From NCBI GenBank assembly GCA_938039225.1, contig CALHVH010000031.1, positions 1 to 5,693 of the forward strand: a stretch of DNA of 5,693 nt. Reading direction: 5' to 3'. Source of the stretch: an uncultured Gammaproteobacteria bacterium (GTDB taxonomy: Bacteria; Pseudomonadota; Gammaproteobacteria; Steroidobacterales; JABDMI01). The notes under the pieces were generated by a model. The model ran no database searches. It had not been told where the DNA came from and worked only from the letters and a program-made list of their open reading frames with translations. The position numbers and the translations under genes are program-made. Below are positions 1 through 5,693 of the stretch, one piece after another (the stretch's first letter is position 1; each line of letters begins with the position of its first letter).

Positions 1-281
1 AGTGTATCGCCTCTAACAACCGTGTAACTATTTGGGTAGTTGTCAGCCAAAACTGGGGCAGCTGCCGGAAGTTCGTTTGTGTACTGACCTCTTGTACTTG
101 GAAGAGGAGCTGTTCGTGTAGAGTACACACGTTCTGGAGCGTTGCCCGTGGTAACCACGTCGGCATCATTTCCTCTCATACTGTTAAATTGCGAGCACCC
201 ACTAATCATGCTTAGGGCAAGACAGCCCGAGACCAGTGCTATACAATGTTGTTTAAAGCGACTATTCATAGCGTTTTTCAC
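1..281 (-). CDS. LysM-domain lipoprotein, N-terminal part (cut by window edge)
   Basis: This is the start of a predicted envelope lipoprotein that would bind peptidoglycan through LysM; 93 complete codons are present and the rest lies left of the window. Seen: a GTG start at 281 with the strong Shine-Dalgarno sequence AAGAGGA seven bases upstream, then a basic n-region (K2, R8, K10), a hydrophobic stretch at about residues 13-27, and the lipobox ISGC with Cys29. Ser30 follows the cysteine, which by the +2 rule favours the outer membrane. Residues 40-80 are a Thr/Ala/Pro-rich linker. The last visible residues, YTVVRGDTL (86-94), are a classic LysM opening. An in-frame ATG at 269 has no ribosome binding site, so GTG is preferred. 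Related LysM proteins lie divergent from def in many gammaproteobacteria, often near dprA. Whether it has one LysM domain or several, or an added catalytic domain, cannot be seen. Confidence 0.82.
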   Translation of the reverse strand, partial: MKNAMNSRFKQHCIALVSGCLALSMISGCSQFNSMRGNDADVVTTGNAPERVYSTRTAPLPSTRGQYTNELPAAAPVLADNYPNSYTVVRGDT

Positions 282-288
282 CGTTTTA

Positions 289-295
289 TCCTCTT
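289..295 (-). promoter_or_regulatory. Ribosome binding site of the LysM lipoprotein gene
   Basis: AAGAGGA on the minus strand lies seven bases before the GTG at 281. This spacing decides for the GTG over the ATG at 269, which has no such sequence in front of it. Confidence 0.7.
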
Positions 296-308
296 ACGTT
301 CAATGCAC

Positions 309-336
309 AGTATTGCAAAAAAACCTTGAAAATCAA
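309..336 (-). promoter_or_regulatory. Candidate sigma70-type promoter of the LysM lipoprotein gene
   Basis: On the minus strand a -35-like TTGATT (336-331) and a -10-like AATACT (314-309) are separated by 16 bases. The -10 is preceded by TGC, which fits an extended -10 element. Each hexamer matches the consensus at four of six positions. The predicted transcript would start near 302 and leave a leader of about 20 nt carrying the Shine-Dalgarno sequence, which is a sensible arrangement. The call comes from reading by eye only. Confidence 0.4.
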
Positions 337-338
337 GG
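324..338. repeat. Perfect 6-bp inverted repeat in the divergent control region
   Basis: CCTTGA and TCAAGG flank a 3-base AAA spacer. The repeat overlaps the proposed -35 of the leftward promoter, so it could be a small operator. On the minus strand it is followed by seven Ts (323-317) and so resembles a weak terminator hairpin. However, that would place a terminator just upstream of the gene it reads into, and the stem is short with three G/C pairs. It could also be a chance palindrome. Confidence 0.35.
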
Positions 339-410
339 AAATTTTGGGAACTGATCGCTCTGTAAGGTGGTCAATAAATTAAGACTGTTTTGTAGTTTTG
401 CTAGCCTAAT

Positions 411-439
411 TTTACAGACAACTCCTTTAAAGTCATAAC
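411..439 (+). promoter_or_regulatory. Candidate sigma70-type promoter of the def operon
   Basis: TTTACA (411-416, five of six matches to the -35 consensus) and CATAAC (434-439, four of six matches to the -10 consensus) are separated by 17 bases. A transcript would start near 446, about 43 nt before the def ATG, and include its ribosome binding site. It is the best-spaced pair I could find by eye in the A/T-rich stretch 340-470, but such stretches readily give false promoters. Confidence 0.4.
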
Positions 440-473
440 TTTAGCAGCATTTCATAGTAAATTGCACGAAATT

Positions 474-478
474 AAGGA
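474..478 (+). promoter_or_regulatory. Ribosome binding site of def
   Basis: AAGGA lies ten bases upstream of the ATG at 489. It supports that start over an in-frame TTG at 462, which would put this sequence inside the coding region. Confidence 0.6.
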
Positions 479-488
479 TGTTTTATAC

Positions 489-1028
489 ATGCCATTACTG
501 AAAATACTCGAATTTCCAGACCCAAGATTGCGAACTGTGGCTAAAAAAGTAACAGTTTTTGATTCTGATTTAAAAGTTCAAGTCGACAATATGTTTGAAA
601 CTATGTATCACGCGCCTGGTGTTGGTTTAGCGGCTACGCAGGTTGATTATCATGAGCGCTTGATAGTGATCGATGTGAGCGCTGAAAAAGATCAGCCGAT
701 TGTTCTTATTAATCCTGAGATAATTGCGCGTTCAGGCGAGCAGTTAATGGAAGAAGGCTGCCTTTCTGTTCCTGAGATATATGCCGAAGTTGCTCGGGAT
801 GCCGAAATTACGGTAAAAGCGCAAAATGTTGACGGGCAAGAGTTTGAATTACATGCCACCGAGCTATTGTCGGTTTGTATTCAGCATGAAATGGATCATC
901 TTGAGGGTAAATTATTTGTAGATTATTTATCGCCTTTAAAACGAGACCGAGTGCGCAAAGCTTTAGAAAAACAACGTCGGCAAAGAAAAGCTGAAGCCAA
1001 TAAAAAATTAGTTAAAGAAAGCGTATAA
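489..1028 (+). CDS. def: Peptide deformylase
   Basis: Cytoplasmic metalloenzyme that removes the N-formyl group from the first methionine of nascent proteins as they leave the ribosome. The 179-residue product shows all three family motifs in order: motif 1 GVGLAATQ (44-51), motif 2 EGCLSVP (89-95) and motif 3 QHEMDHLEG (132-140). The metal ligands are Cys91, His133 and His137, and the catalytic acid/base is Glu134. The opening ILEFPDPRLR is typical of the family, which is why the ATG at 489 is chosen. The reading frame can be extended upstream to a TTG at 462, but those nine residues are not part of the usual protein. The C-terminus (about 155-179) is a Lys/Arg-rich predicted helix, slightly longer than in the E. 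coli enzyme of 169 residues. It is the first gene of the operon, 18 nt before fmt, and its partner enzyme is the product of that gene. Confidence 0.97.
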   Translation: MPLLKILEFPDPRLRTVAKKVTVFDSDLKVQVDNMFETMYHAPGVGLAATQVDYHERLIVIDVSAEKDQPIVLINPEIIARSGEQLMEEGCLSVPEIYAEVARDAEITVKAQNVDGQEFELHATELLSVCIQHEMDHLEGKLFVDYLSPLKRDRVRKALEKQRRQRKAEANKKLVKESV

Positions 1029-1046
1029 GTTTTCAAGCCATTACCT

Positions 1047-2009
1047 ATGTCAAAATCTTTGCGTCTTATATATGCAGGCACTCCTGAGTTTTCTGTTCCT
1101 GCTCTGCGTGCTTTGCATGCTGCGGGTCACAACATCGTAGCTGTTCTTACGCAGCCTGATCGTCCTGCTGGCAGAGGTCAAAAAATGCAGGCTAGTCCAG
1201 TTAAGCAGGCAGCTCTTGAATTGGATTTAGAAGTTTTGCAGCCTCTGAGTTTGCGAAAATCTCACACTAAAAAAGAAATTCGGGCACTGAATGCCGATGC
1301 CATGATCGTTGCAGCGTATGGATTAATTTTGCCACAAAGTGTTTTGGATATGCCACGTTTGGGTTGTTTGAATATTCATGCCTCGCTCTTACCACGTTGG
1401 CGCGGAGCAGCCCCAATTCATCGTGCCATTGAAGCAGGAGACAAGCGCACTGGAATTAGCATAATGCAAATGGATGCTGGCTTAGATACTGGTGATGTAT
1501 TATCAACACATCCAATTCAAATTTCAGAGCTGGATACTTCTCAAAGCTTGCATGACAAACTTAGTGCTTGTGGTGCAGATGCGATTGTTGATACTTTAAT
1601 GAAACTTGATGCTGGCTTAGTCAGCCCTCAGGTACAAGATTCGTCATTAGCAAATTACGCTCACAAATTGCATAAGAGTGAAGCCAAAATAAATTGGTCT
1701 GAACAAGTAGAGACTATTGCTCGCAAAATACGTGCATTCAACCCGTGGCCATGTGCATTTAGTGAAATTAAAAATAAAAATTTAAAAGTATGGCGTGCAG
1801 AAATTATTGATTCAAAACAAGAGCCTAGTGCGTTGATATCTATTGGTAAAATAATTGCATCCGGGCCAAAGGGAGTTCAAGTGCAAACAGGGCAAGGGGT
1901 TCTTAATTTATTAGAAATTCAAATTGCAGGAAAAAAACGGTTACCAGTTGAGCAGTTTGTGAATGCTATTGATCTTTCATCAGACTGTTTTAATACTGCT
2001 GATGAGTGA
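1047..2009 (+). CDS. fmt: Methionyl-tRNA formyltransferase
   Basis: Transfers a formyl group from 10-formyl-tetrahydrofolate to methionyl-initiator tRNA, the step that marks it for bacterial translation initiation. The 320-residue length is normal for the family. The N-terminal catalytic domain (about 1-210) starts with IYAGTPEFSVP and carries the signature SLLPRWRGAAPI (113-124). The expected catalytic residues are present: Asn109, His111 and, in the motif MDAGLDTGD, Asp147. A short linker (KSEAKINWS) leads to the C-terminal tRNA-contacting OB-like domain, recognisable from FNPWP (231-235) and the closing AGKKRLP (294-300). No Shine-Dalgarno sequence is evident before the ATG, which lies 18 nt after the def stop, so ribosomes finishing def may supply initiation. 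The last 8 nt overlap rsmB. Function and start are both well supported. Confidence 0.97.
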   Translation: MSKSLRLIYAGTPEFSVPALRALHAAGHNIVAVLTQPDRPAGRGQKMQASPVKQAALELDLEVLQPLSLRKSHTKKEIRALNADAMIVAAYGLILPQSVLDMPRLGCLNIHASLLPRWRGAAPIHRAIEAGDKRTGISIMQMDAGLDTGDVLSTHPIQISELDTSQSLHDKLSACGADAIVDTLMKLDAGLVSPQVQDSSLANYAHKLHKSEAKINWSEQVETIARKIRAFNPWPCAFSEIKNKNLKVWRAEIIDSKQEPSALISIGKIIASGPKGVQVQTGQGVLNLLEIQIAGKKRLPVEQFVNAIDLSSDCFNTADE

Positions 2010-3360
2010 TTCTCAAAGTCTACTCAACCCTGCTGAATTACGTGCAGAAACAGCCAGTCGTCTTTGGCGAGTGATTCAATATGAATATAGTGAATCTATT
2101 GATAGCGTTATAAAGCCAAATTTAGAGAGTCCCGAACAACAAGCTTGGATGAGTGCCGCAATTTATGGCTGCTGTAGGTATTACCCTCGTTATCAAAATC
2201 AGCTCCTTCAATTACTTAAAAAGCCTATTAAAGATAACGAAGGTGAAGTAAAGGCCTTATTGATTCTAGGTATGCACCAATTAAGCGAAATGAAAGTTAA
2301 AGCTCATGCCGCAATTAACGAAACGGTCAATGCATGTAAAGTATTAGATAAATTATGGGCAGTTAAACTCGTTAACGGTATTTTGAGAAATTACCAACGC
2401 AGTTTAGATTCAATGTCATACAAAACAGAACTTACGCAATATGCTCACCCAAAATGGATAATTAAACAAACTAAACAGGATTGGCCAAAGCACTGGCGAG
2501 ATATTCTGGATGCAAATAATCAGCAAGCGCCAATGAGTTTGCGTGTAAACCTTCAAAAAACTACCGTTGCGGAAGCGCTTGTCAAACTCAAAGAGAATGA
2601 TATTAATTGTGAGGAGCATCCGCATATTAATACTGCAATAGTGTTACAGAAGGCTGTGGCTGTAGAACAAATTCCAGGGTTTTTTGAGGGTTATTTTTCT
2701 GTACAAGACCCAGCTGCACAGCTAGCTGCTCAATTATTGCTGGATGAAAAAAGCCAAGATGCACTAGAAGTGCTAGATGCATGTTGTGCGCCTGGTGGGA
2801 AAACTGGCCATCTATTAGAACGCATGAATAAAAGCTCTTCGCTAGTCGCACTCGATGTGTCGAGTAAGCGTCTTGAATTAGTGCATGAAAATCTACAACG
2901 CTTAGATTTTAAAGCTAAATCAAATAAGGTTCAGATTGTGTGTGCGGATGCCGCAGAATTAAATACATGGAATGTTGAGACAGAGAATCAAAAAGAGTTT
3001 CATCGAATCCTCCTAGATGTTCCATGTTCAGCAAGTGGTGTGATTCGACGTCATCCGGATATTAAGTTTCGTCGTAATTTAGAGCAAGTTCAAGAGATTA
3101 CAAAAGTTCAAGCAAAGTTACTACACTCAATGTGGAGCATTTTAAAACCTGGTGGGCGCATGTTATATGCTACCTGTTCAGTCTTTAATTTGGAAAATTC
3201 GCTGCAAATCCAAAAGTTTTTGGGTACGACAAAAGATGCTAAAGTGTTACCCTTAGATATTAAAGGGGCGATAAATACTGTATGGGGCTCACAAATTTTA
3301 CCGAACATGAATGATTGTGATGGGTTCTTTTATTGCTTATTAGAAAAAACCTTACATTAA
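2002..3360 (+). CDS. rsmB: 16S rRNA (cytosine-967-C5)-methyltransferase
   Basis: S-adenosylmethionine-dependent enzyme of the NOL1/NOP2/Sun (NSUN) family that makes m5C967 in 16S rRNA; also called sun or rrmB. The 452-residue product begins with an NusB-like RNA-binding helical domain (about 11-135), followed by a linker and the Rossmann-type methyltransferase domain (about 230-450). Diagnostic pieces are FSVQDPAAQ (232-240), the SAM-binding loop DACCAPGGKT (259-268), the motif VI cysteine Cys342 in DVPCSASGVIRRHPDIK, the nucleophile Cys392 in YATCSV, and the closing DGFFY (440-444). Both cysteines needed for catalysis and product release are present. The ATG at 2002 overlaps the fmt stop by 8 nt, as expected for translational coupling, and the protein from there starts like its relatives. 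An in-frame ATG at 1963 would add 13 hydrophobic residues and a 47-nt overlap, so it is less likely. Slightly longer than the E. coli protein (429). Confidence 0.96.
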   Translation: MSDSQSLLNPAELRAETASRLWRVIQYEYSESIDSVIKPNLESPEQQAWMSAAIYGCCRYYPRYQNQLLQLLKKPIKDNEGEVKALLILGMHQLSEMKVKAHAAINETVNACKVLDKLWAVKLVNGILRNYQRSLDSMSYKTELTQYAHPKWIIKQTKQDWPKHWRDILDANNQQAPMSLRVNLQKTTVAEALVKLKENDINCEEHPHINTAIVLQKAVAVEQIPGFFEGYFSVQDPAAQLAAQLLLDEKSQDALEVLDACCAPGGKTGHLLERMNKSSSLVALDVSSKRLELVHENLQRLDFKAKSNKVQIVCADAAELNTWNVETENQKEFHRILLDVPCSASGVIRRHPDIKFRRNLEQVQEITKVQAKLLHSMWSILKPGGRMLYATCSVFNLENSLQIQKFLGTTKDAKVLPLDIKGAINTVWGSQILPNMNDCDGFFYCLLEKTLH

Positions 3361-3963
3361 ATGAATAACCAATTGTTAACTAGACAACTAAACAGGCTAT
3401 CAATTAATTACCTTATGCAAGGTGTGATGATTGGTGTTGTTTGTTGTTTAAGTATTGGAGTATTGTTTGCAAATGAGCGTTTTGAAATAAGACATGCTCA
3501 AACTTCTATTATTGACGATGTGTATGTGTTAAGTACTGAACTTGACTATAGCTTGCATCCTGAAGCCGAGCAAATTTTGCAGAAAGGTTTGGCAATAAAA
3601 TTTATCATTCAAGCAGAGCTTTTTCAAAAGCGTAACTATTGGAGAGATAAAAAAATTGCTTATGCGCAACAAATATTCTTTTTGCAAAAAAATGCAATTA
3701 CTCAAAAATATGTTCTGACTTCGCCGGATGTAAGTGAACAAAAATCATTTTCTACGCCAATTGAAGCAATTCGTAATTTAGGTGATTTTACTAAAATCAG
3801 TTTAATAGAAACCGAGAAGATAAAAAACCCAAGAGATATACAAGCGCGTACGCGATTAGTTGTTGATGTTAGGCATTTTTCTGGTGCCGTAAATTACTTA
3901 GCAAAATACTGGGATGATTGGCGCATAGTAAGCGAGTGGTATGAATGGCCTTTAAAGCTTTAA
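3361..3963 (+). CDS. DUF4390 family protein of unknown function, secreted or membrane-anchored
   Basis: A 200-residue protein whose function is not known. It opens with a moderately basic n-region (Arg8, Arg12) and a hydrophobic stretch at about 19-36, ending in LFA-NE, which could be a signal peptidase I site after Ala37 or an uncleaved anchor. The mature part therefore probably lies outside the inner membrane. DUF4390 hallmarks are visible: the early FEIRHAQT..DDVYVLST strand region, the central KRNYWRDKK (90-98), the segment SFSTPIEAIRNLG (129-141), and the C-terminal WRIVSEWYEWPL (187-198), rich in tryptophan. It starts immediately after the rsmB stop (TAA then ATG) with no clear Shine-Dalgarno sequence. 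Later ATGs at codons 19 and 23 would remove the basic n-region and are less convincing. The gene overlaps the next, an ntrY-like kinase, by 19 nt. From this neighbourhood I infer, without direct evidence, a role linked to that kinase's sensing. Confidence 0.85.
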   Translation: MNNQLLTRQLNRLSINYLMQGVMIGVVCCLSIGVLFANERFEIRHAQTSIIDDVYVLSTELDYSLHPEAEQILQKGLAIKFIIQAELFQKRNYWRDKKIAYAQQIFFLQKNAITQKYVLTSPDVSEQKSFSTPIEAIRNLGDFTKISLIETEKIKNPRDIQARTRLVVDVRHFSGAVNYLAKYWDDWRIVSEWYEWPLKL

Positions 3964-5693
3964 GATCCTATTTATTACCTTTATTAACCATATTAGGCAT
4001 TGCCTTTATGGGGGTTTCTATGTTCTTGCTAACTCAATCCACAAAAAGTAGTGGCGGGTTCCAAGAGTGGAAAGGGGCCATCTTTATTATCAATGCTATA
4101 GGCGTTGTTGTGCTGCTTGCTATGATCGTGATTAATGTTTGGCGATTGTATAAGCAGTATAGACAACGCGTACCCGGCACCCGTTTGACCATCAATATGT
4201 TGATGTTATTGTTGCCTTTGGTCTTTATTCCATTGGCGTTTATGTATTACTTTTCTACGCAATTTAGTAATGATGCAGTGGATAGCTGGTTTAATGTGGA
4301 TGTTGAAGAAGGTTTGCAAGAAGCATTAAGTTTAAGTCGTAGTTCTTTGAGTCAAACGCAAGATGAATATTTAAGTCAAACTCAAACAGTAGCGCTAAAT
4401 ATTCAAAATTTGGTAGGCTCAGATTTGTTTTTTAGACTAAGCGAGTGGAGAGTAGAAATAAGAGCCTATCAAGTTACTGTTTATAAAGTTAATGGAGAAA
4501 TTCTTGTAGACTCTGTTTCTGAGATTGGAGCGGCAACCCCAGAAGGTTTAAGTGAAGAATTAATTTTTCAAGCACAGCAAGGCGCTGGTTTTGTAGAATT
4601 AGATAATTTAAGTGATGGTCAACTCGTAATACGCACAGCAGTGAGAATTCCACGAACCTCAGAAATAGAAACCCCTCGTATCTTACAAATAAAATATATT
4701 AGTACCGAGCGGGTGAATGCCTTAGCTGAAAATGCTGAAAAAGTGTATAAAAGTTATAACGAATTAACTCAGTTAAGACAACCACTCAAACAAGGCTTTA
4801 GTATATCTTTAGGTTTAGCATTTTTACTTTCTATGTTAGCTGCGGTGTGGGCTGCATTTAATATTTCTAGGCGTTTAGTTGTACCTATTCAAACCTTAGC
4901 GACTGGTACCCGTGCGGTTGCTGAAGGTGATTTCAAACAACAACTAAGCGTTCAAAGTACAGACGAAATTGGATTCCTCACTCAATCCTTTAATGCTATG
5001 ACACAACGTTTAGCAGACGCGGATGAGAAAGCACAACAATCACAATTATTAGTTGAAAATGAGCGTGCGAACTTGGCGGCAATCTTAAGCCGCTTGTCAA
5101 CAGGCGTATTATCTTTTGATTATGATTTAAACTTGCGTCGCGCTAATCATGCAGCAGATGATATTTTGGCATGCGATTTTAATTTGTTCATCGACAAGCA
5201 TATTAATGCGATTAAGAATGATGACGGTTTGCTTAATGGTTTTTTGCAAGAGTGTTCTGAGCGTATCCAAAAAGGTCAAACGGAATGGCGTGAAGAATTT
5301 GCTCTTAACAGTAAAGCAAATGGTAGGCGTGTAATTGTAGTCGCGTGTTCAGTTCTTGCCGGTGCTCAAGAAGAGCAAGGTGTAGTTATAGTATTTGATG
5401 ATGTTACTAAATTAATTAGAGCTCAACGTGATTCGGCATGGGGCGAAGTTGCAAGGCGTTTAGCGCATGAAATTAAAAACCCTCTCACGCCCATACAATT
5501 ATCAGCAGAAAGAATACGCTATCGCTATCTAGATAAATTACCAACCGATGATAATGAGTTTTTAGATAAGGCCACGCAAACTATCGTTAGCCAAGTTGAA
5601 TCAATGAAGAATATGGTTAATGCCTTTAGAGATTATGCTCGTGCGCCGCAAATAAATTTTGAGACTTTCGACTTATGTAATTTACTCAAAGAA
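3945..5693 (+). CDS. ntrY: NtrY-family membrane sensor histidine kinase, N-terminal 583 residues (cut by window edge)
   Basis: Two-component sensor kinase expected to phosphorylate an NtrX-type response regulator, probably encoded next. The frame is open from the ATG at 3945 to the window end. Predicted order: membrane helices at about 8-30, 45-67 and 84-104; an extracytoplasmic region of about 180 residues (105-284); a fourth helix (285-307); HAMP (about 308-362, with VPIQTLATGTRAVAEGDF); a linker helix; a PAS-like domain (about 372-492, with ILSRLSTGVLSFD); and HisKA with phospho-acceptor His508 in RRLAHEIKNPLTP. Three N-terminal helices plus one before HAMP is the NtrY pattern. The ATP-binding HATPase domain (N, G1, F and G2 boxes) would follow beyond 5693; NtrY proteins usually run past 700 residues. 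A GAGTGG sequence five bases before the ATG may serve as ribosome binding site. The start overlaps the DUF4390 gene by 19 nt. The family is clear; the signal, and whether it controls nitrogen, redox or envelope genes here, is not visible. Confidence 0.92.
   Translation, partial: MAFKALRSYLLPLLTILGIAFMGVSMFLLTQSTKSSGGFQEWKGAIFIINAIGVVVLLAMIVINVWRLYKQYRQRVPGTRLTINMLMLLLPLVFIPLAFMYYFSTQFSNDAVDSWFNVDVEEGLQEALSLSRSSLSQTQDEYLSQTQTVALNIQNLVGSDLFFRLSEWRVEIRAYQVTVYKVNGEILVDSVSEIGAATPEGLSEELIFQAQQGAGFVELDNLSDGQLVIRTAVRIPRTSEIETPRILQIKYISTERVNALAENAEKVYKSYNELTQLRQPLKQGFSISLGLAFLLSMLAAVWAAFNISRRLVVPIQTLATGTRAVAEGDFKQQLSVQSTDEIGFLTQSFNAMTQRLADADEKAQQSQLLVENERANLAAILSRLSTGVLSFDYDLNLRRANHAADDILACDFNLFIDKHINAIKNDDGLLNGFLQECSERIQKGQTEWREEFALNSKANGRRVIVVACSVLAGAQEEQGVVIVFDDVTKLIRAQRDSAWGEVARRLAHEIKNPLTPIQLSAERIRYRYLDKLPTDDNEFLDKATQTIVSQVESMKNMVNAFRDYARAPQINFETFDLCNLLKE

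Noticed and set aside
317..338. Intrinsic terminator on the minus strand (6-bp stem plus seven Ts)
   Set aside because: The stem is short and weak and it would terminate just upstream of the lipoprotein gene. The T run and stem are better explained as the spacer and -35 of that gene's promoter.
142..354. Plus-strand open frame of 70 codons
   Set aside because: It lies mostly antisense to the LysM lipoprotein gene, starts at GTG without a ribosome binding site, and its product resembles no family I know. The minus-strand frame has a ribosome binding site, lipobox and LysM opening.
462..488. TTG start nine codons upstream for def
   Set aside because: The ribosome binding site AAGGA at 474-478 would fall inside the coding region, and deformylases normally begin close to the ILEFPDPRLR motif.
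2776..2805. CysCys in the RsmB SAM-binding loop (DACCAPGGKT, where many relatives have an alanine) as a sign of altered function
   Set aside because: The glycine-rich loop, both catalytic cysteines and the remaining motifs are intact, so this looks like a neutral substitution.
2416..2851. Two minus-strand open frames inside rsmB
   Set aside because: They are antisense shadows of a well-conserved methyltransferase frame, with no ribosome binding site or recognisable product.
3108..3741. Minus-strand open frames antisense to the rsmB end and the DUF4390 gene
   Set aside because: No family resemblance; both are covered by convincing plus-strand genes.
3941..3955. ATG at 3941 as an alternative start for the kinase
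   Set aside because: It is in another frame and reaches a stop after four codons; the ATG at 3945 is in the kinase frame.
5149..5334. Plus-strand 61-codon open frame inside the kinase gene
   Set aside because: It is a different frame within the continuous PAS region of the kinase, and the product is Met/Ser/Val-rich without motifs.

Overview
The window carries the conserved def–fmt–rsmB locus of a gammaproteobacterium, with low to moderate GC (about 40% by eye, not counted). The assignment rests on gene order: a divergent LysM lipoprotein gene, then peptide deformylase, Met-tRNA formyltransferase, 16S rRNA m5C967 methyltransferase, a DUF4390 protein and an NtrY-type sensor kinase. I know this arrangement from gammaproteobacteria in which DUF4390 and ntrYX sit between rsmB and trkA. 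The genus cannot be read from the sequence.

Layout. Bases 1-281 (minus strand) hold the N-terminal 93 codons of a lipoprotein that has just entered a LysM domain where the window ends. Bases 282-488 are a divergent control region with one plausible sigma70-type promoter for each side and a perfect 6-bp inverted repeat overlapping the leftward -35 element. From 489 to the right edge, five plus-strand genes form one tightly packed apparent operon: def (489-1028), fmt (1047-2009), rsmB (2002-3360), a DUF4390 gene (3361-3963) and an ntrY-like kinase gene (3945 to beyond 5693). Junctions are +18 nt, an 8-nt overlap, 0 nt and a 19-nt overlap. No terminator is seen between the genes, so co-transcription and translational coupling are likely.

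How the genes work together. Fmt formylates initiator Met-tRNA and Def removes the formyl group from finished chains, so these two form the bacterial N-terminal formylation cycle. RsmB methylates a 16S rRNA base in the ribosomal decoding region. The last two genes are a different module: a secreted or membrane-anchored protein of unknown function, and a four-helix membrane histidine kinase with HAMP, PAS and HisKA regions whose ATPase domain lies outside the window.

All the intact genes have their diagnostic catalytic residues, and I see no mobile element, CRISPR array, RNA gene or pseudogene. This is largely an ordinary housekeeping region. The parts most worth a second look are the uncharacterised DUF4390 protein coupled to the kinase and the divergent control region. 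I found no convincing previously undescribed system.
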